Shown here in pieces: positions 54,401 through 64,000 of a DNA stretch of 64,000 nucleotides (position 1 is the stretch's first letter; the number at the start of each line of letters is the position of its first letter). The notes below the pieces were generated by a model that searched no databases, was not told the DNA's origin, and was given only the letters and a program-made list of their open reading frames with translations. The DNA is from Conchocele bisecta (Eukaryota > Mollusca > Bivalvia > Lucinida > Thyasiridae), in contig CM055265.1 in the NCBI GenBank assembly GCA_029237695.1, positions 113,558,067-113,622,066 of the forward strand. The letters are read 5' to 3'. The translations under genes and the position numbers were made by a program.

Positions 54401-57400
54401 GTAAGTAGATGCTGGACAAAGCGCAAACGTTTTTTAGTGAAACCTCTCTATAACGGACAACCTTATGACATGTAGATGCTGAACAATTCACAAATGTGTT
54501 ACAGTGAAACCAGGGCCTGAAAATAGCAGCTTTTCCCAGTAGGTCTGGGACCTATCAAGGAAAACAGTGAAAGGTAGAGGAATTTTTGGAAGGTCCGAGA
54601 GGATATTCGTAAGAAAAACGGTAGAAATATGTGTCTGTTTCATACTAAATGACTCGTCACACCATGTGTAAATACTAGAATATGTGACCAAAAATTATCT
54701 TATAAGACGATAATCAGAACGTATTTAGCATCGCCACTAATGATGATCGCAATTTCAATTTTATCGCAGGTCCGGTGGACTTTTTTCTGGTAAAATACAA
54801 AGGTCCGACATTAAAATTTGCAGGTCCAGGACCTCGGACCAGTGCTATTTTCAGGCCCTGGAAACCTCTAAACTGGACACCCTGGGCATTAGTAATTGAG
54901 TATTTTCACTCCATTATATCTGAAGCAATTGGGTATTTCAATATTTTAATTGGGTAAAATAAAATCACACTACTGTTTACACATCAACAGACAGCAATTA
55001 TTGAATAGTTTGCTTCGAAATGAAAACATGTCTTGGCATTTCATTAGAATTGTCTCCTTGGAGACAATTCTAATGAAATACCAAGATGTGTTTTCATGGA
55101 AAATAAGAAAAATAGGCTATATTTGTGGTCTGTTTATTGTTTTCTGTAGCATGATAAAGGTACCACAAATTTGTTATTGCTTTTTGATTCTCTCTACTTC
55201 TGATTTCAATTGGATTTTTTTCAATTTTAATTAGGTATGTACGCAAATACGCAGCTTATCTGGAGCTCTGAAGACATGTTTTTGTCTTTGACCCATTTCT
55301 GTATGATATTAGCTGTTGGTATGCTATATATATATATAGCTAGCTGTCATGACCTTAGACAATAATCCCTTTCACATTTTACATTTTGTGCTTTTATGAT
55401 CATCATGATCATGAACAGACTTTATACTTCGATATAAATATAAATGACAAGACAACTCATTAAAATTATGCCCACTGATGTTTTATGTGTGTCCGGTTTA
55501 GAGATGTTCTACTACATTATGTTAGTACACAGCTTCTGATATTTATACCCCCGGCATACGAAGTCGAATGGATGTTGAGGGGTAGGTATATAGTTTTCAT
55601 AATTCCGTCCTTCCGTCCGTTTGTCCGTTAAAGTTTTTGGGTAGCCATTATCTCTGTAACGGTAAGTCGGATTGACCTCAAATTTCATATACTTCCTTAT
55701 CATCATCCATGTTTTCGTTCCATACCACTCCCATCAGGCCTTCATGTCCAAGGTCAAGGTCAAATTTGTGTCTGTAAGATATGCGTTAAGTTTTCGGGTA
55801 CCCATTATCTCTGCAATGGTAAGTTTGATTGACTTCAAACTTCATAATTATACTTCCTTATCATCATCCATATTTTCATTCCATACCACACCCATGCGGC
55901 CTTCATGTCCAAGGTCAAGGTCAAATTACTTTGAAATTTCCGTTTTTTGTCTCGCCCGCGAAAGCGTTTTTGCTGTTTCGGTTTTGCTGTTTCGGAGTCG
56001 TCCGCGGCGGCTTCATCATTCAATGTTAAGTTTTCGTGTTACGGTCATTACTTCAACACCTTATCAGCTACAGTCATCAAACTTTATACATACCTTTACT
56101 ATGATATGTAGATGAATATAGGACTATTCTCGGGGGCCCCAGGATCAAGGTCAAGGCCCCAGGGTCAAGGCATGGAATTTTGTTTTTTTGTCGAGCCCGC
56201 TTGCGGAAAGCGAGACATAGTGATAACAATGACATCCGGGTGTCTGCATCCGTCCGTCCGGGCTAACATTGGTGGTTTAGGGGCTAGGGGAAGGAAGACA
56301 ATAGAATACAATAGATTTATTCCGTTAACCCCTAAACCTATTGTAGTTTAGGGGCTATTCCTTTGATCTTTTAAAGAACAAATAGCCCATAAACCCAAAA
56401 TGTTAGTATGTGCGTCCGTCCGAAATCTGCGTTAAAGTTTTTAAAAATACCATAAAATGCCTCGGCGGGCTCGACATGCGGGCCGCGGCCATCTGGTTAA
56501 TATTTGCGTCAAAGTTTTTATTTGTATACTGTTCACTTTCTCTAGTTTAGATTCTTGTCACGGTCTCATTTTCTATTCAGTTCTTATTGGTTTGCTCAAG
56601 TTTGATTTTAGATTGACTTGTTTTTAAATGGACCCAAAAATGGTCTGGGGCAACTGTTTGGAAAGTTTGCGGATGCCTTTAATTACAACAATTGATGTTT
56701 TTCGGGTTGCATCAGACCTCCAGATAAGGTGTGTATTGGCATATTGTACGTACTTATTTTAACAGAATACGCATTGATTATCAAAAGTGAGAGTACAAAA
56801 TACTCATAGCAATGTGAAAGTACGCATTGATTTTCAAATTGAGTAGTGAAAATACTGTAATAAAGTTGAAAATTTACTTAATTGAGCTGCAAAAAGCAGA
56901 CACTGTTTGCTTTTTGCAACTCAAATAAGTGAATTTTTTAATTTATTTTATTTTTTATCATTTGTTCCCTATTTAATGAGGAAGAAAATCAATAATACAT
57001 TTGTAAAAGTAAAATACGCATTGAATTTGCAATATGGGGGTATAATAATACTCTTTAGATACAAAACTTATCTGGAGCTCTGTTTTATGAGTGTTCTAGC
57101 TGATGGGTCGCGCTGTATGATAGCTACATGTACATGTATCTGCACTTGTTGTGTTTATGTTGAACCAATTTCATTTCTTTTTCAGTCTACCCAGGAAAAC
57201 TGACATGGAAAGGTATGAATATATTTATCTAGCACAGCTATGCCTACTGCTGATTTGTCTTAACCCTTAGACCGCTATCTTAATTTTGTCGTCTGCTGTT
57301 TATTTTCTCCATTTGTATCATCAAAAACATGCTTTGACAGCACTTTAGAATAATTTACAACATGCTTTGACAGCACTTCAGAATCATTTCCATTGGAAAT

Positions 57401-60400
57401 GATTCTGAAGAGCTGTCAAAACATGTTTTTATTGAGAAATAAGGCAAGATATAAACGCAACAGCAGACAATAATTGTTGTGAGTAGCTGTCTATGGGTTA
57501 ATAAATAAGGTAAATAAATTGGTTCTCCATGTAAGCATACATTTGTACATTGTTTCTACGTATTCAAACCAACTGGAGGTGAGAATCTGTAAATTCATTT
57601 TCTCTGACCGCATACTACAGTTTTGTCATTGATGAATACGTCTGCTCTTAGGCCGTGTCATCTGTAATGCCTTAATTGTTATGCATTATGCAAACATAAT
57701 TAACATATAACTCGATACAATCAATTGTTATGCCGTTGTCACCTAGAGCTTAGAACACCTGACTTCCAATCCGGAGGTTGTTGGGTCAAACCACATCTAA
57801 CATACTATTTTACTATTATTTTTATTACTCATCTACATTGCTTGGCCCTTAATGATACTCTTTTGTGTTGATGGGCCGTTACGCACCATTCCATTCAAAC
57901 CTCGCCATGTGCATCAAAAATACTTTCATAGTATTTCCATCCTACTGGTCTGTCAGATGAGACTTTAAACTGTGGTCCCGTTTCTATATGAACTTAGCTG
58001 TTGCTGGGACGTTAAACCCATTCCAGGGATTCCGCTGGAGAAAATAAAAAAATTGCCATTTTCGAAAAAAAAGAAATAAAAAAAAAGAGAAAATTGTAAT
58101 TTTTTATCACCAATTGTTTATTTTTATCGCCAATTTATTTTTATCGAAAGTGGCGATCGCCAGCGGAATCCCTGCCATTCACTTTTCACTTTTGTTATGC
58201 CATTTTTGGCAATGTTACTGTTGCAGGAAGATAGCTATTGTGCAGTTTGCTGGCACGACAAGACAGATGTTTATACGACTGCTGGCCCTGGTCAAGTGGG
58301 CAAACAGCGCCAGTAAAGTTGACAAGTGCGGGGTATGTACTGCCGATAATTGTGGCCGAGACTGGAGAAATGGGGCTTATGGGTTTTGTGACCAGTGTAG
58401 CTCTCAATGACATAACACACTCCGGTATTAAGCTTGTTAACAATGTATTTTTCTTGATAGATGCATGACAGGTATTTCTTTGATGGCATGGCGAACAGTG
58501 CAGATCCTGATCAGCCTGTGTGGATGCACAGGCTGATCTGGATCTACACTGGTCACCATACAATATGCCCATAAGCTCCATTTCTTCAGTCACAGCCACA
58601 ATTATTATGTTTTAAACCCTTCTCATACTGAGCATGCACCGTTCCACGGTGCTGACCGAAAACTTTATATATATTTCTTATATATCCACAGAAGCGTACG
58701 TTGAACCACTCATTTGAACCATGTGCAACAAGTTGTGGGGTTATTCGAAATACGGATGGAATTTTATTTCTCAATGCATTCATCTGTCCTATCGTACCAT
58801 GACAATATCCATCACCCCCTCCCCACCCATTCACACACCATCACAGACTTCATTCATTGACAAAACTTTTCATTACAGTAGGATGGGTTGTTGTCTAAGG
58901 GTTAGAACACCTGAATTCCAATCTGGAGGTCGTGAGTTCAAACCTTGCCTTAGGTATCAAAAATACTTTAATAGTATTTCCATACCACTGGTCTTTCTTT
59001 AAACTGTGGTCCCGTCTTTATATGACCTTAACCCTTTCAACACCACAGACCTCTATAGAGACAATGTTTGCAAACAGTGCAGATCCAGATGAGCCGGCTC
59101 GTTACTGCTCGTAACGAGCCGTCTCATCAGGATCTCCACTGTTTGTTAATAGTTATCAAATTTGAAAAAATTACCCTTTCTGAAGAATGGAATAGCCTGA
59201 AAATTTGAATGGACCAATGAAATAGCATGAAACAGTGGCATGGAACAGCCCATTAAGTTACTTGGTGTTGAAAGGATTAACTGTTGCTGGGATGTTAAAC
59301 CCATTCACTTCCACTTTTTAAATTACTCAATTCCGTATTCGCTGTGTAGTCTGAACATTTCGTCAACTTTTGACATCATTTACAGAAGATATCTTAAAGT
59401 TTTGTAAATATTTTTCATAAGACCTCGCAAATCTTCTTCGGCACACAATAATGTGGCTTGCCTCAAATGTCGTTTTCCTTGTAGGATATCTGCAACTTCC
59501 TGGAGCAGCAGTCAATGTGGTTTGTGGAGACGGCGGACACCCTGGCTCGGATGGCTCGCGAGACACTTGTCAATGCCAGGTATGGTCAGAGCTGCAGATA
59601 AGGTGCATATTGGCGTATTGTACACACTTATTTTGGCAGAATATGCATTGGTTATCAAAAAATGGGAGAAAATACTCCCAACAATGTGAAAATATGCATT
59701 GATTTTCAAACTTAGTAGTGAAAATACGGTAAAAAAGTTTAAAATTTACTTAGTTGAGTTGCAAAAAGCAAACAGTGTTTTCTTTTTGCAGCTCAAATAA
59801 GTGAATTTTTATGCCCCGTTACCGAAAGGTACGGGGGCATATAGTGTTACCGGCGTCCGTACGTCCGTCCCGTCCGTCCGTACGTCCCGATATTATATTC
59901 TTTAGTAACTTCTACATGGCTTCACATATTATGTCAATATTTATACACGTGATACATATGAACATCCCTTACACACTCCACCCCCCAGTACTTCGACCTT
60001 GACCTTTGGCCTTGACCTTTTCCACTTTAAATGTTTGCTTGGCACTTTGGGACAAATCTACGTGCACTTTTCTCAATCCTACAATAACTTCTCAATACTT
60101 TTGCCAATCGCTTAAATATTTATACACATGATACATATGAACATGCCCTACACACTCCACCACCCAGTACTTCGACCTTCACCTTTGACCTTCACCTTTT
60201 CTACTTTAAATGTTTACTTAGCACTTTGGGACAAATCTATGTGCACGTTTCTCAATCCTACAATAACTTCTCAATACTTTTGCCAATCCCTTAAATATTT
60301 ATACACATGATACATATGAACATGCCCTACACACTCCACCACCCAGTACTTCGACCTTCACCTTTGATTTCACCTTTTCTACTTTAAATGTTTACTTAGC

Positions 60401-63400
60401 ACTTTGGGACAAATCTACGTGCACGTTTCTCAATCCTACAATAACTTCTCAATACTTTTGCCAATCCCTTAAATATTTATACACATGATACACATGAACA
60501 TGCCCTACACACTCCACCACCCAGTACTTCGACCTTGACCTTTGACCTTCACCTTTTTATGCCCCCGCAACCGAATGGTGAGTGGGGCATATAGTGTTAC
60601 CGGCGTCCGTCCATACTCAGGTAAATGGTTTGTAATCAAATATGCCTCGTTTTCTTTGGCTGCCAGCGGGGGCATTCGTGTGCCGACAGGCCACATTTCT
60701 AGTTAAATTTGTTTTATTTTTTTATCATTTGTTCTCTATTTTATAAGGAATTAAATCAATAATACATTTGTAAAAGTAAAATATGCATTGGATTTGAAAT
60801 CTGCAGGTATAATACTCTTTAGATACAAAATTTATCTGGAGCCCTGTATGGTGCAACTGATGTGTTTTGTAGATAGCAACTGTCGAAACCAAATTGATGT
60901 TGATAAAAAGCCTGTTAGATATGTGCAGAAAGACACTCGTCAACACCAGATAGAGTGCACTATATTACTGCACATTGCGCACAGCTGATTTCTACAAAAT
61001 GTGACTGTCAGAACAAAACTGATGTTGATAAAAAAATCACGACAAAATTTAAAGATGCTGAGCATCAGATATGCGCAGAAAGGGTTTTGTAAAATAATGT
61101 AGTACTTAAAAAAAACTAAATAGCATTGCGGATGGTAGATTTTCTTCAAATGATGGTTACTAATTTAATTTATTTGAATTAATTCAATTAATGGCTAAAA
61201 TTATGTTACAACTAAAAAAATCTATGATCAAATAAAATGATGGGTGATTGATATAGATATTTTCGCTCCAAGAAGCAAACAAATCACATTTTGAATGTAC
61301 AAGATACAGTGTCTTTAAATCTTAATATGCAGTAACTTGTGCAATGTAACACGTGTAATGTCGGAGTAATAACCCATTTTAAAATATAACAAACAAAATA
61401 GGACATATGCTATAATTTTATCAGGTAACTCAGTACGTATTGTGTAATAACCCGAAGTTTCTGTCTGTATCGCAGGGCAACTAAGTTGCCCTGCGATACA
61501 GACAGAAACATCGGGTTAATTGCCTAAATGCACATTCACTGATTACAAAATGTTAAAAACATGTATCGGGCAATGACGCTGATTTGTGACCAGTGCAGTT
61601 TGATGAAGGTTTGCACTGTCTGCCATTCAGTCAACAAAACATCTGACATGCATCTGTCATGATGGTATAGAACCTTATCTGGCTGTCAAAGAGCACTACA
61701 GGATCATGAACTAGACTGGCCACAAATGCCAGATGTACCGTTTCTTCTGTAGCTTCTGAAAGAAATATTGACAAGAAACTCCCACCTTGTAATGTAAGGT
61801 TTGTTTGTTTTTCTCCTTCCAGATTACCCAACTTTTCCCTGCCCTGTGCTGTTGATGTGCTGACGTTGGGGACATACCCGCGGTTACCCACTTGTATTCG
61901 GGTAGGTAGCTTATCGCACATATACAATGGCCATTTGGTCAACTTTGATGTTGGCTTGATACTGGGCATGAAATTTTTGTATGGTGTTATACAGTGGAAC
62001 ATCTCTAAATCGGACATAATTTGCACTCGTGCAGGTAATTTCACTGTTATTTATTACTGATGGCACTGGCTGATCGCAAAGCATAAAACATGCCTTGTCA
62101 TATGCCTGATTTACAGTGCAACCTCTCTAAAAGAATTGAGAGAACGTTAATTTTTTATTTGATCATTGGAACATGGATTATGTCCTTATTTCAGACTTTG
62201 GGATGACTTGATAGTGTTGTGAATACATTATTGGACTTCTATATGAGATGTGGGTTCAATCACTGCCCTGCATGAAAAAATACTTTCATAGTGTTTCCAT
62301 CCAACTGGTCTTTCGGATGAAAACAACGTCCCATGTATATATGATCTATTAAAGCTGGAACGTTAAACCCTTTGATTTTTTATATACCCCTAAAATGTTT
62401 TGTGGTACATAATTATAGTCGCCACCCTGTTTGTCTGTTCATTTGTCTATCTGAGATTTGCGTACGTTGACCGCTACCTACTATATTACCGAAAGTCTGT
62501 TTGGCTTGAAATTTCATATACTTACTTGTCATCCATATCTTCATTCTATTGCCAACACATGCAGGCCTTGGTCTCAAGGTCTAATGACAGGAATTTGTGT
62601 TATAGTTTTTGAGGGGTACATCTGTCACATTGCGTAGCTCCTTATAGGAGGAAGTGTGTATCTGTGCCCGGCGATGGTACTGTTTATCAAGAGGTCCCGT
62701 GTTCGAGTCTTTTCTTTTCTCACCCTGCGACACATCCATCAGTGTCACTTATACATTTTGTTTCCTCTCCGAATAGTCATAGTAGATTTGTTGGCCATTG
62801 CAGGACCCTATCGTGATCTGTAACCTGATTTGTTGGCCATTGTAGTACCGTACTATAATGACCTGTATCATGATTTTTTTGCTATTGTAGGACTGTATCG
62901 TGATCTGTATCAAGATTTGTTGCCATTGTAGGACTGTATCGTGATCTGTATCATAATTTGTTGCCATTGTAAGACCATATCGTGAACTGTATCATGATTT
63001 GTTGCCATTGTAGTACCGTATCATGATTTGTTGCCATTCTAGGACCGCATGCGATCTGTATCATGATTAGTTGCCATTGTAGGACCCTATGTGAACTGTA
63101 TCATGATTTGTTGCCATTGTTGGACTGTATCGTGGTCTGTATCATTATTTGTTGCCATTGTAGGACCATATGTAATCTGTATCATGATTTGTTTCCATTG
63201 TAGGACCACATGTGATCTGTATCATGATTTATTGCCATTGTAGGACCGTATCGTGATCCGTATCATGATTTGTTGCATTGTAGTACCGTATCGTGACCTG
63301 TATCATGATTTGTTGCCATTGTTGGACCGTATCGTGATCTGTATCATGATTTGTTGCCATTGTAGGACCGTATCGTGATCTGTATCATGATTTGTTGCCA

Positions 63401-63714
63401 TTGTAGTACCGTATCATGATCTGTATCATTATTGTTCTGTATCGTATGATTTGTTGCCATTGTAGGACCGTATCGTGATATAATTATTTGTTGCCATTGT
63501 AAGACCGTATCATGATCTGTATCATGATTTGTTGGTCATTCTATGACTATTGTGATCTGTATCATGATTGGTTGGCCATTATAGGACCGTATCGTGCCGC
63601 CTGACCCAATCACCCCCAAGGAGAAGAAGGAAACCCTGCAGCGACTGAACCGCGTCATCCAGTACCGACTCGTCTCGTATGAACTGCCCACTCAGATGAG
63701 GAAACTCAAAATTG
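54267..63714 (+). CDS. MED14: MED14, Mediator complex subunit 14 (5' part, 6 coding exons)
   Basis: Exons 54267-54400, 57186-57212, 58227-58332, 59485-59579, 61823-61901 and 63585-63714 join in phase into 190 codons plus one base, and the gene continues past the window. The product follows the human MED14 N terminus closely. [70 protein letters not shown] and PPDPIT all have clear counterparts. MED14 is the scaffold linking the head, middle and tail of Mediator, the nuclear coactivator of RNA polymerase II. The N-terminal helices present here are known to contact the head/middle modules; that function is inferred. The ATG at 54267 is the first of four Met codons in frame and precedes a Gly-rich leader shorter than in human. 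The sequence cacattttcag just upstream could be a 5' UTR splice acceptor. Confidence 0.96.
54855..55270. mobile_element. K-family MITE fragment with damaged G element
   Basis: A left half of a G hairpin (aacctctaaactggacaccctggg) is followed by attagtaattgagtattttc, foldback ggagacaattctaatgaaat and cttatctggagctctg. This resembles K1 with its left end replaced. Confidence 0.65.
55540..56500 (+). mobile_element. Helitron/pearl-like composite in MED14 intron 1
   Basis: The cap ataccccc...ggggtaggtata at 55546 is followed by a ccgtcc microsatellite and two cores (aaagtttttgggtagccatt ... aaggtcaaggtca). A second cap-like hairpin, gtcgagcccgcttgcggaaa, lies near 56192. A foldback (ggtttaggggctag / ctattgtagtttaggggct) lies at 56272-56400. 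The right end is not defined. Confidence 0.65.
56713..57082. mobile_element. K-family MITE (K2)
   Basis: The ends cagacctccagataagg and cttatctggagctctg enclose the hairpin gagctgcaaaaagcagac/gtttgctttttgcaactc. Flanks ttgcat and ttttat are a degraded 6-bp repeat. Confidence 0.82.
57186..57212 (+). CDS. MED14: MED14 coding exon 2 (27 nt microexon)
   Basis: The acceptor is ctttttcag|TCTACC and the donor GAAAG|gtatga. With flanking bases it reads [10 protein letters not shown], against human LLPRKSDVER. Conservation and phase on both sides support it despite its length. A K MITE ends about 100 nt upstream and a TTAA MITE starts about 50 nt downstream. Confidence 0.9.
57264..57497. mobile_element. 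TTAA foldback MITE
   Basis: cccttagaccgctatct to gctgtctatggg, flanked by TTAA, 51 nt after MED14 exon 2. Confidence 0.84.
57735..58022 (+). mobile_element. tRNA-derived SINE
   Basis: The head gttgtcacctagagcttaga with ccggaggttgttgggtcaaa resembles pol III A and B boxes. The body has aaaaatactttcatagtat, and the 3' part is gctgttgctgggacgttaaa. A 146 bp foldback (ggattccgctgg...ccagcggaatcc, 58027-58172) follows. Confidence 0.72.
58227..58332 (+). CDS. MED14: MED14 coding exon 3
   Basis: [20 protein letters not shown] and [14 protein letters not shown] match human [34 protein letters not shown]. The acceptor is ttgcag|GAAG and the donor GGG|gtatgt, ending in phase 0. Confidence 0.97.
58373..58612. 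repeat. gatcagcctg interspersed repeat, long copy
   Basis: The inner palindrome cagcctgtgtggatgcacaggctg sits between gtgcagatcctgat and atctggatctacactggtca. It starts about 40 nt after MED14 exon 3. Confidence 0.75.
58883..59315 (+). mobile_element. tRNA-derived SINE holding MITE C copy 3
   Basis: gttgtctaagggttagaaca with ggaggtcgtgagttcaaacc form a clear A/B box pair. The body is split at TTAA by MITE C (59032-59276, ccctttcaac to gttgaaagga), then resumes ctgttgctgggatgttaaac. The SINE at 57735 gives the empty site. Confidence 0.82.
59485..59579 (+). CDS. MED14: MED14 coding exon 4
   Basis: [20 protein letters not shown] followed by [11 protein letters not shown] matches human [29 protein letters not shown]. 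The acceptor is ttgtag|GATATC and the donor GCCAG|gtatgg. A 6-bp-TSD MITE is inserted only 7 nt into the following intron, leaving the donor hexamer intact. Confidence 0.96.
59587..60846. mobile_element. K-family MITE (K3) holding H4
   Basis: The ends cagagctgcagataagg and tttatctggagccctg are flanked by tatggt on both sides (6 bp). Its left end is 7 nt after the MED14 exon 4 donor. H4 (59812-60702) is inserted at T|T in the MITE arm (gaattttt | ttaaattt); K2 shows the empty site. Confidence 0.87.
59812..60702 (+). mobile_element. Helitron-like element H4 with two caps
   Basis: The first cap hairpin atgccccgttaccgaaaggt closes with acgggggcat, then a ccgtccgtacgtcc microsatellite. About three and a half cores of roughly 183 bp (acttcgaccttgacctttg) follow. 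At 60557 a second cap (atgcccccgcaaccgaatgg) follows the cores. The 3' end is the stem-loop gtgtgccgacaggccac and atttCTAG at 60699-60702. Confidence 0.82.
60847..61822 (+). other. Intron 4 remainder, no gene
   Basis: AT-rich intron sequence. A hairpin tgtctgtatcgcagggcaac...gttgccctgcgatacagaca (61459-61507, centred on taagttg) is near perfect. A gatcag-family fragment lies at 61570-61740. Nothing coding is seen. Confidence 0.7.
61823..61901 (+). CDS. MED14: MED14 coding exon 5
   Basis: [20 protein letters not shown] and RLPTCIR match human [27 protein letters not shown]. The acceptor is ctccttccag|A and the donor CGG|gtaggt. Confidence 0.97.
62190..62372 (+). mobile_element. SINE copy, 5' truncated or diverged
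   Basis: The B-box-like gatgtgggttcaatcac, body aaaaaatactttcatagtg and end aaagctggaacgttaaaccc belong to the 57735 family. Confidence 0.68.
62785..63584 (+). repeat. 41 bp minisatellite of splice-acceptor-like units
   Basis: About 19 diverged units read gaccgtatcgtgatctgtat, then catgatttgttgccattgtag. Each keeps a ccattNtag acceptor-like core; several have become gtagta, gtaaga or gttgga. The last unit runs directly into MED14 exon 6, whose real acceptor and first 12 bases are part of the repeat. Units are 41 bp on average, with shorter and longer variants near 63010-63040 and 63420-63460. Confidence 0.93.
63585..63714 (+). CDS. MED14: MED14 coding exon 6
   Basis: [15 protein letters not shown] and then [18 protein letters not shown] match human DKIIPPDPITKIEK...LNQILRHRLVTTDLPPQL. 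The acceptor is ccattatag|GACCGT and the donor ATTG|gtgagt. The first 12 coding bases plus the acceptor are the same sequence as the unit of the minisatellite that fills the end of intron 5. Confidence 0.96.
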
Positions 63715-63789
63715 GTGAGTGACGAGTGGGTGTGGTTTAGTTCTTTCAACTCAGCAGACCAACAGTGTGGGCACATGCAAACACTGTAG

Positions 63790-63957
63790 AACAAACATTG
63801 TAGACGGCTTGCAACGAGCCAGCTATGAGCCGGCTCATCTGGATCTACAGTATTTTTCACGATTTTTATAAACTATTCCTCGTATGATTACCGGTAATGA
63901 ATTGGTTTAGCAATTAGCATGAACAAGTCTATGCCCATTATTTAGGGTTGAACGGGT
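63790..63957. mobile_element. MITE C fragment, copy 4
   Basis: gagccggctcatctggatct and the end gggttgaacgggttaa belong to MITE C; the left end is not clear. The stretch after exon 6 (63715-64000) otherwise shows nothing. Confidence 0.65.
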
Positions 63958-64000
63958 TAAACAGGTCTTGTTAATGTTCTACCAAGGTTGCTTTCTTGCC

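Noticed and set aside
55960..56030. Arg-rich open frame ('SRPRRLHHS')
   Set aside because: Part of a Helitron-like core and cap region; no homology.
58883..58960. Possible tRNA gene from A and B box motifs
   Set aside because: No cloverleaf closes that I can see; the motifs belong to a dispersed SINE with a long body present in at least five copies here.
62785..63584. CRISPR-like regular repeat
   Set aside because: Units are directly adjacent with no spacers, in a eukaryotic intron.

Overview
The window is nuclear DNA from an animal, most likely a bivalve mollusc. That inference rests on small exons with GT/AG introns, two recognisable metazoan housekeeping genes, an AT-rich background, and dense non-autonomous transposons. 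Many of these look like the bivalve 'pearl'/Helentron type: a hairpin cap, a GTCC or ACGG microsatellite, and 150-180 bp tandem cores containing 'aaggtcaaggtca'. The species cannot be fixed from sequence alone. There is no bacterial gene, CRISPR array, operon or rRNA.

Two genes lie head to head. RTN4IP1 (mitochondrial NADPH oxidoreductase) is on the minus strand and is complete: ten coding exons from 37045 down to 9286. All splice phases agree and give 415 residues. MED14 (Mediator tail/scaffold subunit) is on the plus strand. Its first six coding exons (54267-63714, 190 codons) are present and the gene runs off the right edge. The two start codons are 17.2 kb apart, and 10.1 kb of that is one satellite array (37990-48073) with 45 and 51 bp units. 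The genes act in separate processes, so their pairing is only positional.

Layout: 1-9285 is intergenic sequence 3' of RTN4IP1. It is dominated by a nest in which a palindromic MITE holds a retroposon and a 5.4 kb Helitron-like element, and that element holds a Tc1 element and a second Helitron-like element. 9286-37045 is RTN4IP1; its 11 kb last intron contains a second Helitron-like copy in inverted orientation, G/C-tract hairpins, and a mariner nested in a pogo-like element. 37046-54266 is the intergenic interval: MITEs, the satellite, 5-bp-TSD elements, a hAT MITE and palindromes. 54267-64000 is the 5' part of MED14, with SINEs, MITEs, Helitron-like cores and a 41 bp minisatellite.

Most interesting observation: the 41 bp minisatellite in MED14 intron 5 (62785-63584) is a tandem array of the exon 6 splice acceptor itself. 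Each unit carries 'ccattgtag|gaccgtatcgtg', and the real exon starts with the same 12 coding bases. Transposons also press tightly on exons: several sit 7-30 nt from splice sites, and RTN4IP1 exon 1 is bracketed by two MITEs. Target-site duplications and in-window empty sites support several unassigned element families (5-bp, 6-bp and TTAA targets).
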